From positions 62,001 through 126,000 of the forward strand of contig NZ_BONF01000008.1 in NCBI RefSeq assembly GCF_016862575.1: 64,000 nucleotides of DNA. The letters are read 5' to 3'. The notes beneath the pieces are model-generated. The model made no database searches. It was not told the DNA's origin and saw nothing but the letters and a program-made list of their open reading frames with translations. This stretch comes from Catellatospora bangladeshensis. GTDB lineage: Bacteria > Actinomycetota > Actinomycetes > Mycobacteriales > Micromonosporaceae. The position numbers and the translations under genes were made by a program. Below are positions 27,507 to 36,154 of the stretch, in pieces (positions within the stretch are counted from its first letter, which is position 1; each line of letters begins with the position of its first letter).

Positions 27507-29408
27507 TCACTCCCCGGGAGTGGTCTTCGCGATCTGCATCAGGAACTCGATGTTGGTCCGGGTCTGCTTCAGCTTGTCCAGCAGCAGATCCAGGGCCGCC
27601 TGCGAGTCCAGCGAGTGCAGGACCTTGCGGAGCTTGTGCACGATGACCAGCTCCTCCGGCGCCAGCAGGATCTCCTCCTTGCGGGTGCCGGACGGGTCGA
27701 TGTCGATGGCCGGGAAGATGCGCTTGTCGGCGATCTTCCGGTCGAGCTTGAGCTCGGCGTTACCCGTGCCCTTGAACTCCTCGAAGATGACCGTGTCCAT
27801 CATGGAGCCCGTCTCCACCAGCGCCGTGGCGAGGATGGTGAGCGAGCCGCCGTTCTCGATGTTGCGGGCCGCGCCGAGGAAGCGCTTGGGCGGGTAGAGC
27901 GCGGTCGAGTCGATACCACCGGACAGGATGCGGCCCGAGGCCGGCGCGGCCAGGTTGTAGGCCCGGCCCAGACGCGTGATCGAGTCCAGCAGCACCACCA
28001 CGTCGTGACCCAGCTCGACCAGGCGCTTGGCCCGCTCGATCGCCAGCTCGGCGACGGTGGTGTGGTCCTGCGGCGGCCGGTCGAACGTCGAGGCGATTAC
28101 CTCGCCCTTGACCGAGCGCTGCATGTCGGTGACCTCTTCAGGCCGCTCGTCGACCAGCACGACCATCAGGTGGCACTCGGGGTTGTTGTTCGTGATCGCG
28201 TTCGCCAGCGCCTGCAGGACCATGGTCTTGCCGGCCTTGGGCGGGGACACGATCAGCGCACGCTGGCCCTTGCCGATCGGCATGACCAGGTCGATGACCC
28301 GGGTGGTCAGGATGTGCGGCTCGGTCTCCAGGCGCAGGCGCTCCTGCGGGTACAGCGGAGTGAGCTTGTAGAACTCGGAACGGCGGCGGGCCTCCTCGGG
28401 CTCCATGCCGTTCACGGTGTCCAGCCGCACGAGCGGGTTGTACTTGTCGCGCCGCTGCTCGCCGTCGCGGGCCGTCTTCACGGCACCGGTGATGGCGTCA
28501 CCGCGGCGCAGGCCGTACTTCTTCACCTGCGACATCGACACGTAGACGTCGTTCGGGCCGGAGAGGTAGCCGGTGGTCCGGACGAAGGCGTAGTTGTCGA
28601 GCACGTCGACGATGCCGGCGACCGGCACGAGCACGTCGTCCTCGGCCACCTGCGGCTCGCCGCCGCCACCGACGTTCTCGCCGCGCTCGCGGCCACGCCG
28701 GCGGTCGCGGAACCGGCTGCGCCGGCCACGGCGGCCGTCGCCGTCCTCGTCACCGTCGAACCCGGCGTCGCGCTCACCGCGGTTGCCGTCGCGGTCGCCG
28801 CGGTTGCCATCGCGGTCGCCACGGTTGCCATCGCGGTCGCCACGGTTGGCGTTGCGCTCGCCCCGCTCGGCCCGGTCACCGCGCTCGGCACGGTCCCCGC
28901 GCTCGGCACGGTCGCCCCGCTCGGCACGGTCGCCGCGCTCACCGCGCTCGGCACGGTCCCCACGCTCACCGCGCTCGCCCCGCTCCCGGCGGGACTCACG
29001 ACGGCTCTCCCGGCCCTCGGCCGGCGCCTCCGCCTCACCACGCGGCTCCGGCGCGTTGCGGCGGCCACGCCGCTCGCCTCGCTGCTCGGTGCCCTCGGCA
29101 GCGGCCGCGGGCTCGCCCGCGGACTCGCGGACCTCGGCCCGCACCTCCTCGCGAGCCGGTGCGGCGGCCGCGGCCACATCAGCACGGGGGCGCGGAGCGC
29201 CGCCGCCCTGGCTGGCCGTGATCGCGGCGATCAGCTCGCCCTTACGCATTCGCGCGGTGCCGGTGATTCCCAAACCCGCTGCCATCGTCTGCAGCTCCGG
29301 CAGCAGCTTCGCGGAGAGTCCGCTGCCGGCGGAGCGGCGGCGCCGGCCGGTGGAGGCGTCGTCAGCGACGTGGGAGACATCCGACGTCACGTCGGTGGTG
29401 TCGCTCAA
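27507..29408 (-). CDS. rho: Transcription termination factor Rho with a repetitive Arg/Gly/Asp insertion
   Basis: Rho is a hexameric RNA-dependent ATPase that ends transcription. The 633-residue protein has the N-terminal helical motif (LPELQTMAAGLGITGTARM, 37-55), a long disordered insertion (about 70-250), the RNA-binding cold-shock-like domain (VPVAGIVDVLDNYAFVRTTG, 261-280) and the ATPase core with P-loop SPPKAGKT (388-395), VVVLLDSITRLGRAYN and VIFEEFKGTGN. The insertion contains tandem GDRAER and NRGDRDG repeats (143-213). Such insertions are typical of high-GC actinobacterial Rho and add RNA binding. It starts at ATG 29408 and is followed by an intrinsic terminator. Confidence 0.97.
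   Translation of the reverse strand: MSDTTDVTSDVSHVADDASTGRRRRSAGSGLSAKLLPELQTMAAGLGITGTARMRKGELIAAITASQGGGAPRPRADVAAAAAPAREEVRAEVRESAGEPAAAAEGTEQRGERRGRRNAPEPRGEAEAPAEGRESRRESRRERGERGERGDRAERGERGDRAERGDRAERGDRAERGDRAERGERNANRGDRDGNRGDRDGNRGDRDGNRGERDAGFDGDEDGDGRRGRRSRFRDRRRGRERGENVGGGGEPQVAEDDVLVPVAGIVDVLDNYAFVRTTGYLSGPNDVYVSMSQVKKYGLRRGDAITGAVKTARDGEQRRDKYNPLVRLDTVNGMEPEEARRRSEFYKLTPLYPQERLRLETEPHILTTRVIDLVMPIGKGQRALIVSPPKAGKTMVLQALANAITNNNPECHLMVVLVDERPEEVTDMQRSVKGEVIASTFDRPPQDHTTVAELAIERAKRLVELGHDVVVLLDSITRLGRAYNLAAPASGRILSGGIDSTALYPPKRFLGAARNIENGGSLTILATALVETGSMMDTVIFEEFKGTGNAELKLDRKIADKRIFPAIDIDPSGTRKEEILLAPEELVIVHKLRKVLHSLDSQAALDLLLDKLKQTRTNIEFLMQIAKTTPGE
28770..28982 (-). repeat. In-frame tandem repeats within rho
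   Basis: Two tandem arrays encode repeated GDRAER (6-residue) and NRGDRDG (7-residue) units of the Rho insertion. Units are nearly identical at DNA level, so length variation by slippage is plausible. Confidence 0.8.
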
Positions 29409-29795
29409 TGGATTCCTTCCCTCGATTGGCCGGGGCAGCCCGGGTCTTGGTGAGACAGTTGGCGGCCGGGCGGCCTCGGAACCCGTCGGTGCTCGTAGCG
29501 AGCCCTACGGGGGTCTTCGCGCAGTCTCGACGGCGTTCCGGAGCCGTCCATGAACGACGGCGCGGACACGCCTGGAGCGTGCGATCAGTCTGCGGCAGCA
29601 GGCATAGGACTGGGGGTGGACGGCCGTCTGGCAAACGGTATCCGTCTGAACCGAGCTCCGGTTGCGCCGCCCCGCTAGATCGGGCGCTTCGCGGCTGTGC
29701 TGCCTAGAGCGTAATCAACGACTGAGACCAGCGGCAACACCGGGCTACTCGGCGTGTCTGAACTGCTGCAAAAGCGAGGTCAAACGCCCCGGTTT
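29409..29795. other. 387-base gap between thrB and rho; presumed rho leader
   Basis: No coding region is convincing on either strand here. It must hold the rho promoter and probably a long 5' leader, since rho mRNA leaders are often used for autoregulation. I see no strong hairpin with a T-tract and no clear promoter. Confidence 0.5.
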
Positions 29796-30698
29796 CTACC
29801 CCGGGATCCTACCTGCCGAGACGCGGGCTCCACCAGAGAAAACCGGCAGAGTGTGCGCGAGCCAACTCCCACCGAGGTCGAAACCGGATGGCAGGGGCGT
29901 TAGCGCCAGCACGCTCGGCCCGGCGCCGCTCACCACGGCGGCGACACCCGCCTCTCGCAGACGTGCAACGAGCGCGGCGGTCTCCGGCATTCCCGCCGCC
30001 CGGTAACCCTGGTGCAGCCGGTCCTCGGTGGCCTCGAACAGCAGGTCCGGGGCGCCGGTCAGTGCGTGCACGAGCAGCGCCGAGCGGCCGGCGTTGAACG
30101 ACGCGTCCGCGTGCGGCACGGCGCCCGGCAGCGCGGCGCGGGCGTGCGCGGTCAGTCCGCGTACGGCGGGCACGAACACGGTCGGCCGGATCTCGGGCGC
30201 CACCGGCAGCGACACGGCGCGCGCGCCGCCCGCTTCGGTCCAGGCGATGGTGAAGCCGCCGAGCAGGCACGGCGCGATGTTGTCCGGGTGCCCCTCCAGC
30301 CGGCCCGCGATCCGGACCTCGTCGGCCCGGCTCAGCCGGCCCCCCGCCAGCGCGTTGGCCAGGGTCACCCCGGCGACGATGGCCGCGCTCGACGAGCCGA
30401 GCCCGCGCGCCTGCGGGATGCGGTTGCGGCAGTGCAGCGCCAGCCCGGCCGGCTGAGCGCCCAGCTCGGCGAAGGTCTCCCGCATCGCGTGCACGATCAG
30501 GTGCGTCTCGTCCTGCGGCAGCTCGCCCGCGCCCTCACCGGTGACCTCGACCGTGGTCTTGCCGTCCTCGGGGACCCAGGCGGTGACCTCGTCGCAGAGG
30601 TCCAGGGCCAGGCCCAGGGCGTCGAACCCCGGCCCGAGGTTGGCGCTGGTCGCGGGCGCGAGGACGGTGTACGCCCCGGCCGGGAAGGAGATCGTCAC
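29796..30698 (-). CDS. thrB: Homoserine kinase
   Basis: This GHMP kinase phosphorylates L-homoserine in threonine synthesis. The 300-residue protein has the N-terminal substrate motif VLAPATSANLGPGFDALGLAL (cited in part: PATSANLGPGFD), the ATP loop PQARGLGSSSAAIVAG and the C-terminal GAGPSVLAL motif. Its start is GTG 30698, with TACGAT six bases upstream and no ribosome binding site, so it is probably leaderless. It is separated from thrC and hom by unrelated genes, unlike the usual hom-thrC-thrB operon. Confidence 0.96.
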   Translation of the reverse strand: MTISFPAGAYTVLAPATSANLGPGFDALGLALDLCDEVTAWVPEDGKTTVEVTGEGAGELPQDETHLIVHAMRETFAELGAQPAGLALHCRNRIPQARGLGSSSAAIVAGVTLANALAGGRLSRADEVRIAGRLEGHPDNIAPCLLGGFTIAWTEAGGARAVSLPVAPEIRPTVFVPAVRGLTAHARAALPGAVPHADASFNAGRSALLVHALTGAPDLLFEATEDRLHQGYRAAGMPETAALVARLREAGVAAVVSGAGPSVLALTPLPSGFDLGGSWLAHTLPVFSGGARVSAGRIPG

Positions 30699-30704
30699 GC
30701 GGTC

Positions 30705-30710
30705 ATCGTA
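30705..30710 (-). promoter_or_regulatory. -10 element of a probable leaderless thrB promoter
   Basis: TACGAT on the minus strand ends 6 bases before the thrB GTG. The spacing fits a transcript beginning at the start codon. Confidence 0.45.
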
Positions 30711-30773
30711 GGGGTGCACGGGTTGCCGCTTCTCGATACGGTGTCCGAGTTGCCCACCCCTCGGGAGATCTTC

Positions 30774-31145
30774 GTGGAATCCTCGTTCGACTTCGGCATG
30801 CTCGGCTACGCCGTGCCGCAGCTGATCGGCGCGCTGCCGTTCCTGGTCGGCCTGGTCCTCGCGCTGACCATGCGGGCCCGGCTCGGCGCCGTGGCCACCG
30901 GGCTCGCCATGGCCGCCTGTGTGCTCGGCATCGTCGGCGTGCTCGTCAGCACCTGGTGGGGGCTGTGGGGCATCCGGGCGGTGTACGAGGCCGACGGCTC
31001 GTCCACCGTCATCGGGATCGTCAGCGTGCTGATCGCCCTGCTGCACCTGGTCTGGCTGTCGCTGCTGGTCGCCGCGGTGTTCGCCGGCCGCCGACCCGCG
31101 GTCGTGGTGCGCGACGCGGTGCCCGCGCCGGACTCGCCGCTCTGA
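30774..31145 (+). CDS. Small membrane protein of unknown function
   Basis: The 123-residue protein has four predicted transmembrane helices (PQLIGALPFLVGLVLAL, GLAMAACVLGIVGVLVS, STVIGIVSVLIALL, VWLSLLVAAVF) and a short charged tail. GTG 30774 is chosen because GGGAG lies 8 bases upstream. No family is recognised. It is divergent from thrB and converges on the ribbon-helix-helix gene. Confidence 0.65.
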   Translation: MESSFDFGMLGYAVPQLIGALPFLVGLVLALTMRARLGAVATGLAMAACVLGIVGVLVSTWWGLWGIRAVYEADGSSTVIGIVSVLIALLHLVWLSLLVAAVFAGRRPAVVVRDAVPAPDSPL

Positions 31146-31170
31146 TCGTCCGGATCGGACCCGGCGGGGC

Positions 31171-31383
31171 CTAGCCGTCCGCCGGGTCCTCCGTGTCGGC
31201 CAGGTCCTCCGGCGGCGGGCCGTCGGCGGCGCGGCCGGGCTGGCGCCCCGCCGACCGCAGCGCGGCCCGCAGGGCGTACTCGATCTGCGCGTTGACGCTG
31301 CGCAGGTCGTCCGCCGCCCAGCGGGCCACCGCGTCGTACACCGCGGGATCGAGCCGCAGCAACAGTTTCTTGCGTTCAGGCAC
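31171..31383 (-). CDS. Arc-type ribbon-helix-helix protein, downstream of the SPFH gene
   Basis: The 70-residue protein has [38 protein letters not shown] (residues 5-42, cited by its ends [11 protein letters not shown] and [14 protein letters not shown]), the beta strand plus two helices of an Arc/HicB-like DNA-binding dimer, and a disordered acidic tail. GTG 31383 is 10 bases after the SPFH stop, so the two are one operon. It may autoregulate that operon; a perfect GTGATATCAC palindrome lies upstream of the SPFH gene. Confidence 0.75.
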   Translation of the reverse strand: MPERKKLLLRLDPAVYDAVARWAADDLRSVNAQIEYALRAALRSAGRQPGRAADGPPPEDLADTEDPADG

Positions 31384-31393
31384 CGGGCCGTCC

Positions 31394-32257
31394 TCAGTAG
31401 AGGGAGCCCGTGTTGACGACGGGCTGCGCGTTGCGGTCGCCGCAGAGCACCACCAGCAGGTTGGACACCATGTGCGCCTTGCGCTCCTCGTCCAGCTCGA
31501 CCACACCCTGCTCGCTCAGCTGCTCCAGCGCGCTGGAGACCATGCCGACCGCGCCCTCCACGATCGTCGACCGCGCCGCGACGATGGCCTGCGCCTGCTG
31601 GCGAGCCAGCATCGCCTGCGCGATCTCCGCAGCATAGGCGAGATGGGTGATCCGCGACTCGACCACCTCGACACCGGCCAGCGCCACCCGCTCCCGCAGC
31701 TCGGCGGTCAGCTCGTCGCTGACCGCGGCGCTGTCCCGCAGGCTGGTCCGGCCGCTGCCGTGCGCCTCGTACGGGTAGCTGGTCGCCAGGTGCCGCACCG
31801 CCGTCTCCGCCTGCACCTCGACGAAGTGCGCGAAGTCGTCCACCGCGAACTTGGCCGCGTAGGTGTCGACCACCCGCCAGACGACCACCGCGGCGATCTC
31901 GACCGGGTTGCCGTCGGCGTCGGAGACCTTGAGGCGGTTGGACTCGAAGTTGCGCACCCGCTTGGAGATCTTGCTCTTCTCGGTCAGCGGCCAGGTCCAG
32001 TGGAACCCGGGCTCGCCGATCGAGCCCACGTACTTGCCGAAGAACTGGATGACCCGCGCGTCGTTCGGGCTGATCACGATGAACCCGGTGGCGATCAGCA
32101 CCAGCAGCAGCGTGCCGACGGCGACGGCGATGCCCAGCACGGCGTCGTTGTTCGGCGCGTCGTGGCTGACCGCGATGACGGCGATCGTGGCGGCCAGCAC
32201 CAGCAGCGACACCAGCACCATGATGAATCCGGAGATCCGGAACGCCCGCTTCTGCAT
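31394..32257 (-). CDS. SPFH/Band 7 domain membrane protein
   Basis: The 287-residue protein has two N-terminal hydrophobic segments (8-30 and 40-63) followed by the SPFH domain: [64 protein letters not shown] and a helical [21 protein letters not shown] stretch (cited by parts). SPFH proteins oligomerise at membranes and organise microdomains or scaffold proteases. Upstream GGGGGAGG precedes ATG 32257. Cotranscription with a ribbon-helix-helix gene is a recurrent actinobacterial arrangement. Confidence 0.88.
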   Translation of the reverse strand: MQKRAFRISGFIMVLVSLLVLAATIAVIAVSHDAPNNDAVLGIAVAVGTLLLVLIATGFIVISPNDARVIQFFGKYVGSIGEPGFHWTWPLTEKSKISKRVRNFESNRLKVSDADGNPVEIAAVVVWRVVDTYAAKFAVDDFAHFVEVQAETAVRHLATSYPYEAHGSGRTSLRDSAAVSDELTAELRERVALAGVEVVESRITHLAYAAEIAQAMLARQQAQAIVAARSTIVEGAVGMVSSALEQLSEQGVVELDEERKAHMVSNLLVVLCGDRNAQPVVNTGSLY

Positions 32258-32279
32258 GGCGCCTCCCCCTACTATCGAA

Positions 32280-32289
32280 GTGATATCAC
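32280..32289. promoter_or_regulatory. Perfect 10-bp palindrome GTGATATCAC upstream of the SPFH operon
   Basis: The palindrome lies 22 bases before the SPFH start codon. The same core is found in both arms of the inverted repeat before the VapB-like gene (43227-43252), the other ribbon-helix-helix locus in the window. It is a candidate operator. Confidence 0.4.
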
Positions 32290-32319
32290 CAAGCTAGCAG
32301 GGCATGTCAAGCGCGTTCC

Positions 32320-33546
32320 TCAGTCGGCCAGGGCCGGCGCCGGGGCCGGGATGCGGCGGGTGACCAGGAACCAGCCCACGGCGTAGGTCAGGGTGGTGAA
32401 GCCGCAGCAGGCGACCAGCACCCGCCAGTCCACCGAGTCCACGAACGCGCCCACCACCAGCTGCGACGCGGTCACCGCGAGCATCGCGATCATCGTGTCG
32501 GTGGCGTTGACCCGGCCCCGCAGCTCGTCGGGCACCTGCTGGGCGATCGCGAAGTTCGACATCACCCAGTTGCCGCCGCCCGCCGCGTGCGCCACGAAGA
32601 CCCCCGCCAGCACCAGCGGGAACCAGCCCGCCCCGGCGACGCCCAGGTAGGTCAGCCCGTACGTCGACATGGACAGCGCCAGCGCCGGGAACAGCCAGTG
32701 CGGCCGGGCCAGCGCGGCGCGGAACAGGAACGGGCCGACCAGGCTGCCCAGGCCGCGTACGGCGAACATCAGGCCCAGCCCGCGCGCGCCCACCCCGAAC
32801 GCCGCCGCGATGAACGGGAACGTCGCCAGCAGGCCGTTGCCGGTGCCCACCGCCGACTTCACCGTCACCAGCGCCAGCAGCCGCGGCTCGCGGCGCAGGT
32901 AGGCCAGCGCCTCCCGGATCGCCGCGAACGCCGGGCGGGGCTGCGCCGCGACCAGCTCCTGCATGGGCCGCCTGATGCGCGAGGTGAGCAGCGCCGAGGT
33001 GGCCAGGCTGACCGCGACCAGCCCGAAGCAGGCGTACGGCGACAGCCACTCGGTGACCAGGCCGCCCAGCGACGAGGCCACCACGGTCATGGTGCCCCAG
33101 GCCGTGCCGTTCACCGCCATGGCCGGGCCCATGTCCACCGGGTCCACCAGGTTCGGCACCGCCGCGTTGGCGGCCGGGGTGTAGAACGCCTTCGCCGTGG
33201 CCAGCGCGGCCAGCGCCACCAGCGCGATCGGCCCGGCCGCGGGGCCGCGCACCAGGAACAGGCCGCCGACCGCGACGAGCGCGGACAGGTTCGAGACGAT
33301 CAGGATCAGCTTGCGGTCGAACCGGTCCGCGATGGTGCCCGCGTACGGCAGCAGCAGCGCGACCGTACCGGTCTCCACCGCCAGCGCCAGCCCGCCCCAG
33401 AGCCCCTGCCCCGTCTCCCGGTTGAGCAGCACCAGCAGCGGCACCATCACGAACCAGTCGGCGCCGAAGACGATGACCTCGGCGAGGAACAGGCGCCGGA
33501 AGTCGGCACTACGCGTAAGGACCCTGAGCACGAAGGCACCGTACAC
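32320..33546 (-). CDS. MFS transporter
   Basis: The 408-residue protein has about 12 transmembrane segments, the MFS loop motif GTIADRFDRKLILI between helices 2 and 3, and a second-half counterpart at PDELRGRVNATDTMI. The TTGQGLWGG-like first loop and DELRGRVNA signature resemble the enterobactin/macrolide exporter (MFS_3) group. The start is GTG 33546; a later GTG at 33528 is possible. Substrate unknown. It lies between thrB and thrC. Confidence 0.85.
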   Translation of the reverse strand: MYGAFVLRVLTRSADFRRLFLAEVIVFGADWFVMVPLLVLLNRETGQGLWGGLALAVETGTVALLLPYAGTIADRFDRKLILIVSNLSALVAVGGLFLVRGPAAGPIALVALAALATAKAFYTPAANAAVPNLVDPVDMGPAMAVNGTAWGTMTVVASSLGGLVTEWLSPYACFGLVAVSLATSALLTSRIRRPMQELVAAQPRPAFAAIREALAYLRREPRLLALVTVKSAVGTGNGLLATFPFIAAAFGVGARGLGLMFAVRGLGSLVGPFLFRAALARPHWLFPALALSMSTYGLTYLGVAGAGWFPLVLAGVFVAHAAGGGNWVMSNFAIAQQVPDELRGRVNATDTMIAMLAVTASQLVVGAFVDSVDWRVLVACCGFTTLTYAVGWFLVTRRIPAPAPALAD

Positions 33547-33611
33547 CTGGGATCATCCCACTGGTGCGCTGCCCACCCTGTGATCTGCGGCGCGCCGCCT
33601 CCGGCGGCCGG

Positions 33612-34661
33612 TCAGGCCAGACCGAGCTCGCGAGCCGCGGCCAGCGGGTCGTTGCCGATGGTGGTCGGGGCGGGGGCCGTGGAGATCGCCCACTCCGGGT
33701 CCTTGAGGCCGTGGCCGGTCACCGTGCAGACGATGCGCGAGCCGTGTGGCACCTTGCCCGCCGCGCTGGCCTGGAGCAGGCCCGCCACGCTCGCCGCCGA
33801 GCCCAGCTCGACGAAGACGCCGACCTCGCGGGCGAGCAGCCGGTACGCGGAGAGGATCTCGCGGTCGGTGACCGCGTCGATGAGCCCGCCGGAGGCGTCG
33901 CGCGCGTCCAGCGCCTTGGTCCACGAGGCGGGGTTGCCGATCCGGATCGCCGTCGCGATCGTGGACGGGTTCGCCACCACCTGGCCGTTGACGATTGGGG
34001 CCGAGCCCGCGGCCTGGAAGCCGTACATCTTCGGGGCCTTCGTGGCGTTGCCCGCCGCGACGTCCTCCTGGTAGCCCATCCAGTACGCACTGATGTTGCC
34101 GGCGTTGCCGACGGGCAGGCAGTGGATGTCCGGCGCGTCGCCGAGCGCCTCGACGATCTCGAACGCGGCCGTCTTCTGGCCGTGCAGCCGGTCGATGTTC
34201 ACCGAGTTGACCAGCGCCACCGGGTAGTCCTGCGCCAGCTTGCCGGCCATCCCGAGGCAGTCGTCGAAGTTGCCGCTGACCTGGAGCAGCTTCGCACCGT
34301 GTACCAGCGCCTGGGCCAGCTTGCCCAGCGCGATCTTGCCCTGCGGCACCAGGACGGCGCAGGTGATGCCGGCGCGCGCGGCGTAGGCCGCGGCGCTGGC
34401 CGAGGTGTTGCCGGTGGAGGCGCAGATGATGGCCTTGGCGCCGTGCTCGACGGCGGTGGACACCGCCACCGTCATGCCCCGGTCCTTGAACGAGCCGGTC
34501 GGGTTGGCGCCCTCGACCTTCAGGTACACGTCACAGCCGGTGCGGTCGGACAGCACCGGGGCCGGGACCAGCGGGGTGTTCCCCTCGTGCAGCGTGATCA
34601 CGGGCGTCTTCGAGGTCACCGGCAGGCGGTCCCGGTACTGCTCGATCAATCCACGCCACAT
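33612..34661 (-). CDS. thrC: Threonine synthase
   Basis: This PLP enzyme converts O-phosphohomoserine to threonine. The 349-residue protein has the cofactor lysine Lys59 in [11 protein letters not shown], the phosphate loop [17 protein letters not shown] (cited in part) and [19 protein letters not shown] 34661 follows AAGGAGACCAGC, an excellent ribosome binding site, so the ATG 24 bases earlier is rejected. It is the short actinobacterial form. A gene for an unknown membrane protein separates it from hom. Confidence 0.97.
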   Translation of the reverse strand: MWRGLIEQYRDRLPVTSKTPVITLHEGNTPLVPAPVLSDRTGCDVYLKVEGANPTGSFKDRGMTVAVSTAVEHGAKAIICASTGNTSASAAAYAARAGITCAVLVPQGKIALGKLAQALVHGAKLLQVSGNFDDCLGMAGKLAQDYPVALVNSVNIDRLHGQKTAAFEIVEALGDAPDIHCLPVGNAGNISAYWMGYQEDVAAGNATKAPKMYGFQAAGSAPIVNGQVVANPSTIATAIRIGNPASWTKALDARDASGGLIDAVTDREILSAYRLLAREVGVFVELGSAASVAGLLQASAAGKVPHGSRIVCTVTGHGLKDPEWAISTAPAPTTIGNDPLAAARELGLA

Positions 34662-34742
34662 GCTGGTCTCCTTACCGAGTGTCATCGAGTACCTTGCCCG
34701 CTCGCCGCGCGGATCACCACTCAGGTTCCACCCTCCGGGACG

Positions 34743-36047
34743 TTACCCCTCCTGATACAGCGTCCGCTTCTCGCCGCCGTGTTGCACGCACGCGCCGCCC
34801 CGGCCGCCCGCCTTGCTGAACGTCCCGTCCTCGCACTGGACCACGTAGCCCTTGCTCTGCCAGAAGTTCTTGACGCACTCGAAGTAGTCGCAGAAGGCGG
34901 CGTCCGGCTCGGTGATCGGCTCCCCGTCGCAGAACGTGTAGCCCCAGGGGTTCTGGAGGTCTTCGCAGTAGGCCGCCGGATCGGCCGCGACCGCCGAGGG
35001 CGACGGCGAGCCCCACGCCGGCGACCCGGCAGGCGTGGCGGAGCGCTCCGGCCCGCGTTCCGGCTCCGGCGACCGCTCAGGCGACCGCACCGGTGACCGC
35101 TTCGGCGAGCGCTTGGGCGACGGGCCGCCCTGCGCCGTCACGCCGGGGGTGGGGCCGGGGGTGGGGCCGGGGGTGGGGCCGGGGGTGCCCGCGGCGGCGG
35201 CCGGAGCGGGCCTGCCTGCCGGGTCCGCCGCTCCGGGCATGAGCACCACCCCTGCCCAGAGCGCGATCATGGCCATGATCAGCACCGGCACGGCCTGCCG
35301 CGCCGTCGTGGCGCCGGGCGGGCCGAAGCAGGACCGCCGCAGCCAGGTGGCCGCGGCCGTGGCGGCGGCCGGCGCCTGCCGCGGCCACACGTGACGCGGC
35401 GGTGCGGGCCGCTCGCCGAGGTGACCCGCCACGGTCTTGGCCAGGTGCGCCACGAAACCCGGCCGGTCCCCGCGGGCCGCCGCCATCGCCAGGCTCAGGT
35501 AGAACCGGAACTCGTCGCCGGAACGCTGGTCCAGCGCCAATCCCGAGTCGGCCTGGCGGTGCGAGACCCGCATGAGCGTCATGGCGCCCCGGTGGGAGTG
35601 CACCAGTCCGGTCAGCGCGGCGTAGGGCCAGGTGCGATCGATGTGGCCGCCGATGAAGAGGACCCGCTGGTCGGTGACGACGACCCGGCCGCGGTCACGG
35701 CTCGCGTCGGCGTCGTAGTAGAGCGGGGCGTACGCCCCGCCGCGCCGCGCCGGAGAGTACGCGGTGTGCCCCGGGCGGAACATCCGGACCGGCTCGGCGC
35801 ACTCCACCAGGACCGCACCGGAGCCCGTCCAGTAGAGCTCCTCGCCCTCGCCCAGGCCCAACCTGGCGGGTGCCTGATCGGGGCCCAGCGGCCGGGCGCC
35901 GATCGCCAGCGCGTGGTAGTGCTCGTTGAGCTCCGCCTCACTCTGCCAGCGGCGCAGCGACGCCTCGTGCTCCTGCCGCAGCCGCGCGTTCTGGCGATCC
36001 GCCCACCGCTGCCTGCGCCCCGTCCCGCCTGCCCCCAGGTTCACCAC
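34743..36047 (-). CDS. Membrane-anchored protein of unknown function with a cysteine-rich extracellular domain
   Basis: The 434-residue protein has an N-terminal charged helix (about 1-45), a beta-rich cytoplasmic domain with LGEGEELYWTGSGAVLVE and GRVVVTDQRVLFIGG (bPH-like, 60-200), one transmembrane segment near 252-270 (VPVLIMAMIALWAGVVLM), a Pro/Ser/Thr/Arg-rich linker with PTPG repeats and KRSP repeats (285-340), and a C-terminal domain of about 85 residues with six cysteines (YCEDL, TFCDG, FCDYFECV, QCEDG, ACVQH). No known family is recognised with confidence. A GTG at 36047 is the start. It splits thrC from hom. Confidence 0.7.
   Translation of the reverse strand: MVNLGAGGTGRRQRWADRQNARLRQEHEASLRRWQSEAELNEHYHALAIGARPLGPDQAPARLGLGEGEELYWTGSGAVLVECAEPVRMFRPGHTAYSPARRGGAYAPLYYDADASRDRGRVVVTDQRVLFIGGHIDRTWPYAALTGLVHSHRGAMTLMRVSHRQADSGLALDQRSGDEFRFYLSLAMAAARGDRPGFVAHLAKTVAGHLGERPAPPRHVWPRQAPAAATAAATWLRRSCFGPPGATTARQAVPVLIMAMIALWAGVVLMPGAADPAGRPAPAAAAGTPGPTPGPTPGPTPGVTAQGGPSPKRSPKRSPVRSPERSPEPERGPERSATPAGSPAWGSPSPSAVAADPAAYCEDLQNPWGYTFCDGEPITEPDAAFCDYFECVKNFWQSKGYVVQCEDGTFSKAGGRGGACVQHGGEKRTLYQEG
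35145..35187 (+). repeat. 12-bp tandem repeat GGGGGTGGGGCC, potential G-quadruplex
   Basis: Three and a half copies lie inside the gene at 34743-36047 and encode its PTPG linker on the other strand. The plus strand has seven or more runs of at least four Gs separated by one or two bases. Confidence 0.75.
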
Positions 36048-36154
36048 GACCTCCTCGGCAGGGCCGCGCGACGGCTCGGCGCGGCCTCAGGAGGTAAACA
36101 GCGCGAGCGGCCGGGACGGACCGGCCCATCCGCCGACCGGTCCCGGCCGTTCGG

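Noticed and set aside
28594-29553. Plus-strand frame rich in SRSPR repeats opposite rho
   Set aside because: It is the complement of the Rho tandem repeats; its repetitiveness comes from the real gene.
30012-30770. Plus-strand frame running through the thrB region into the small membrane protein
   Set aside because: The part before 30774 is opposite thrB and lacks coding character; the ribosome binding site supports a start at 30774.
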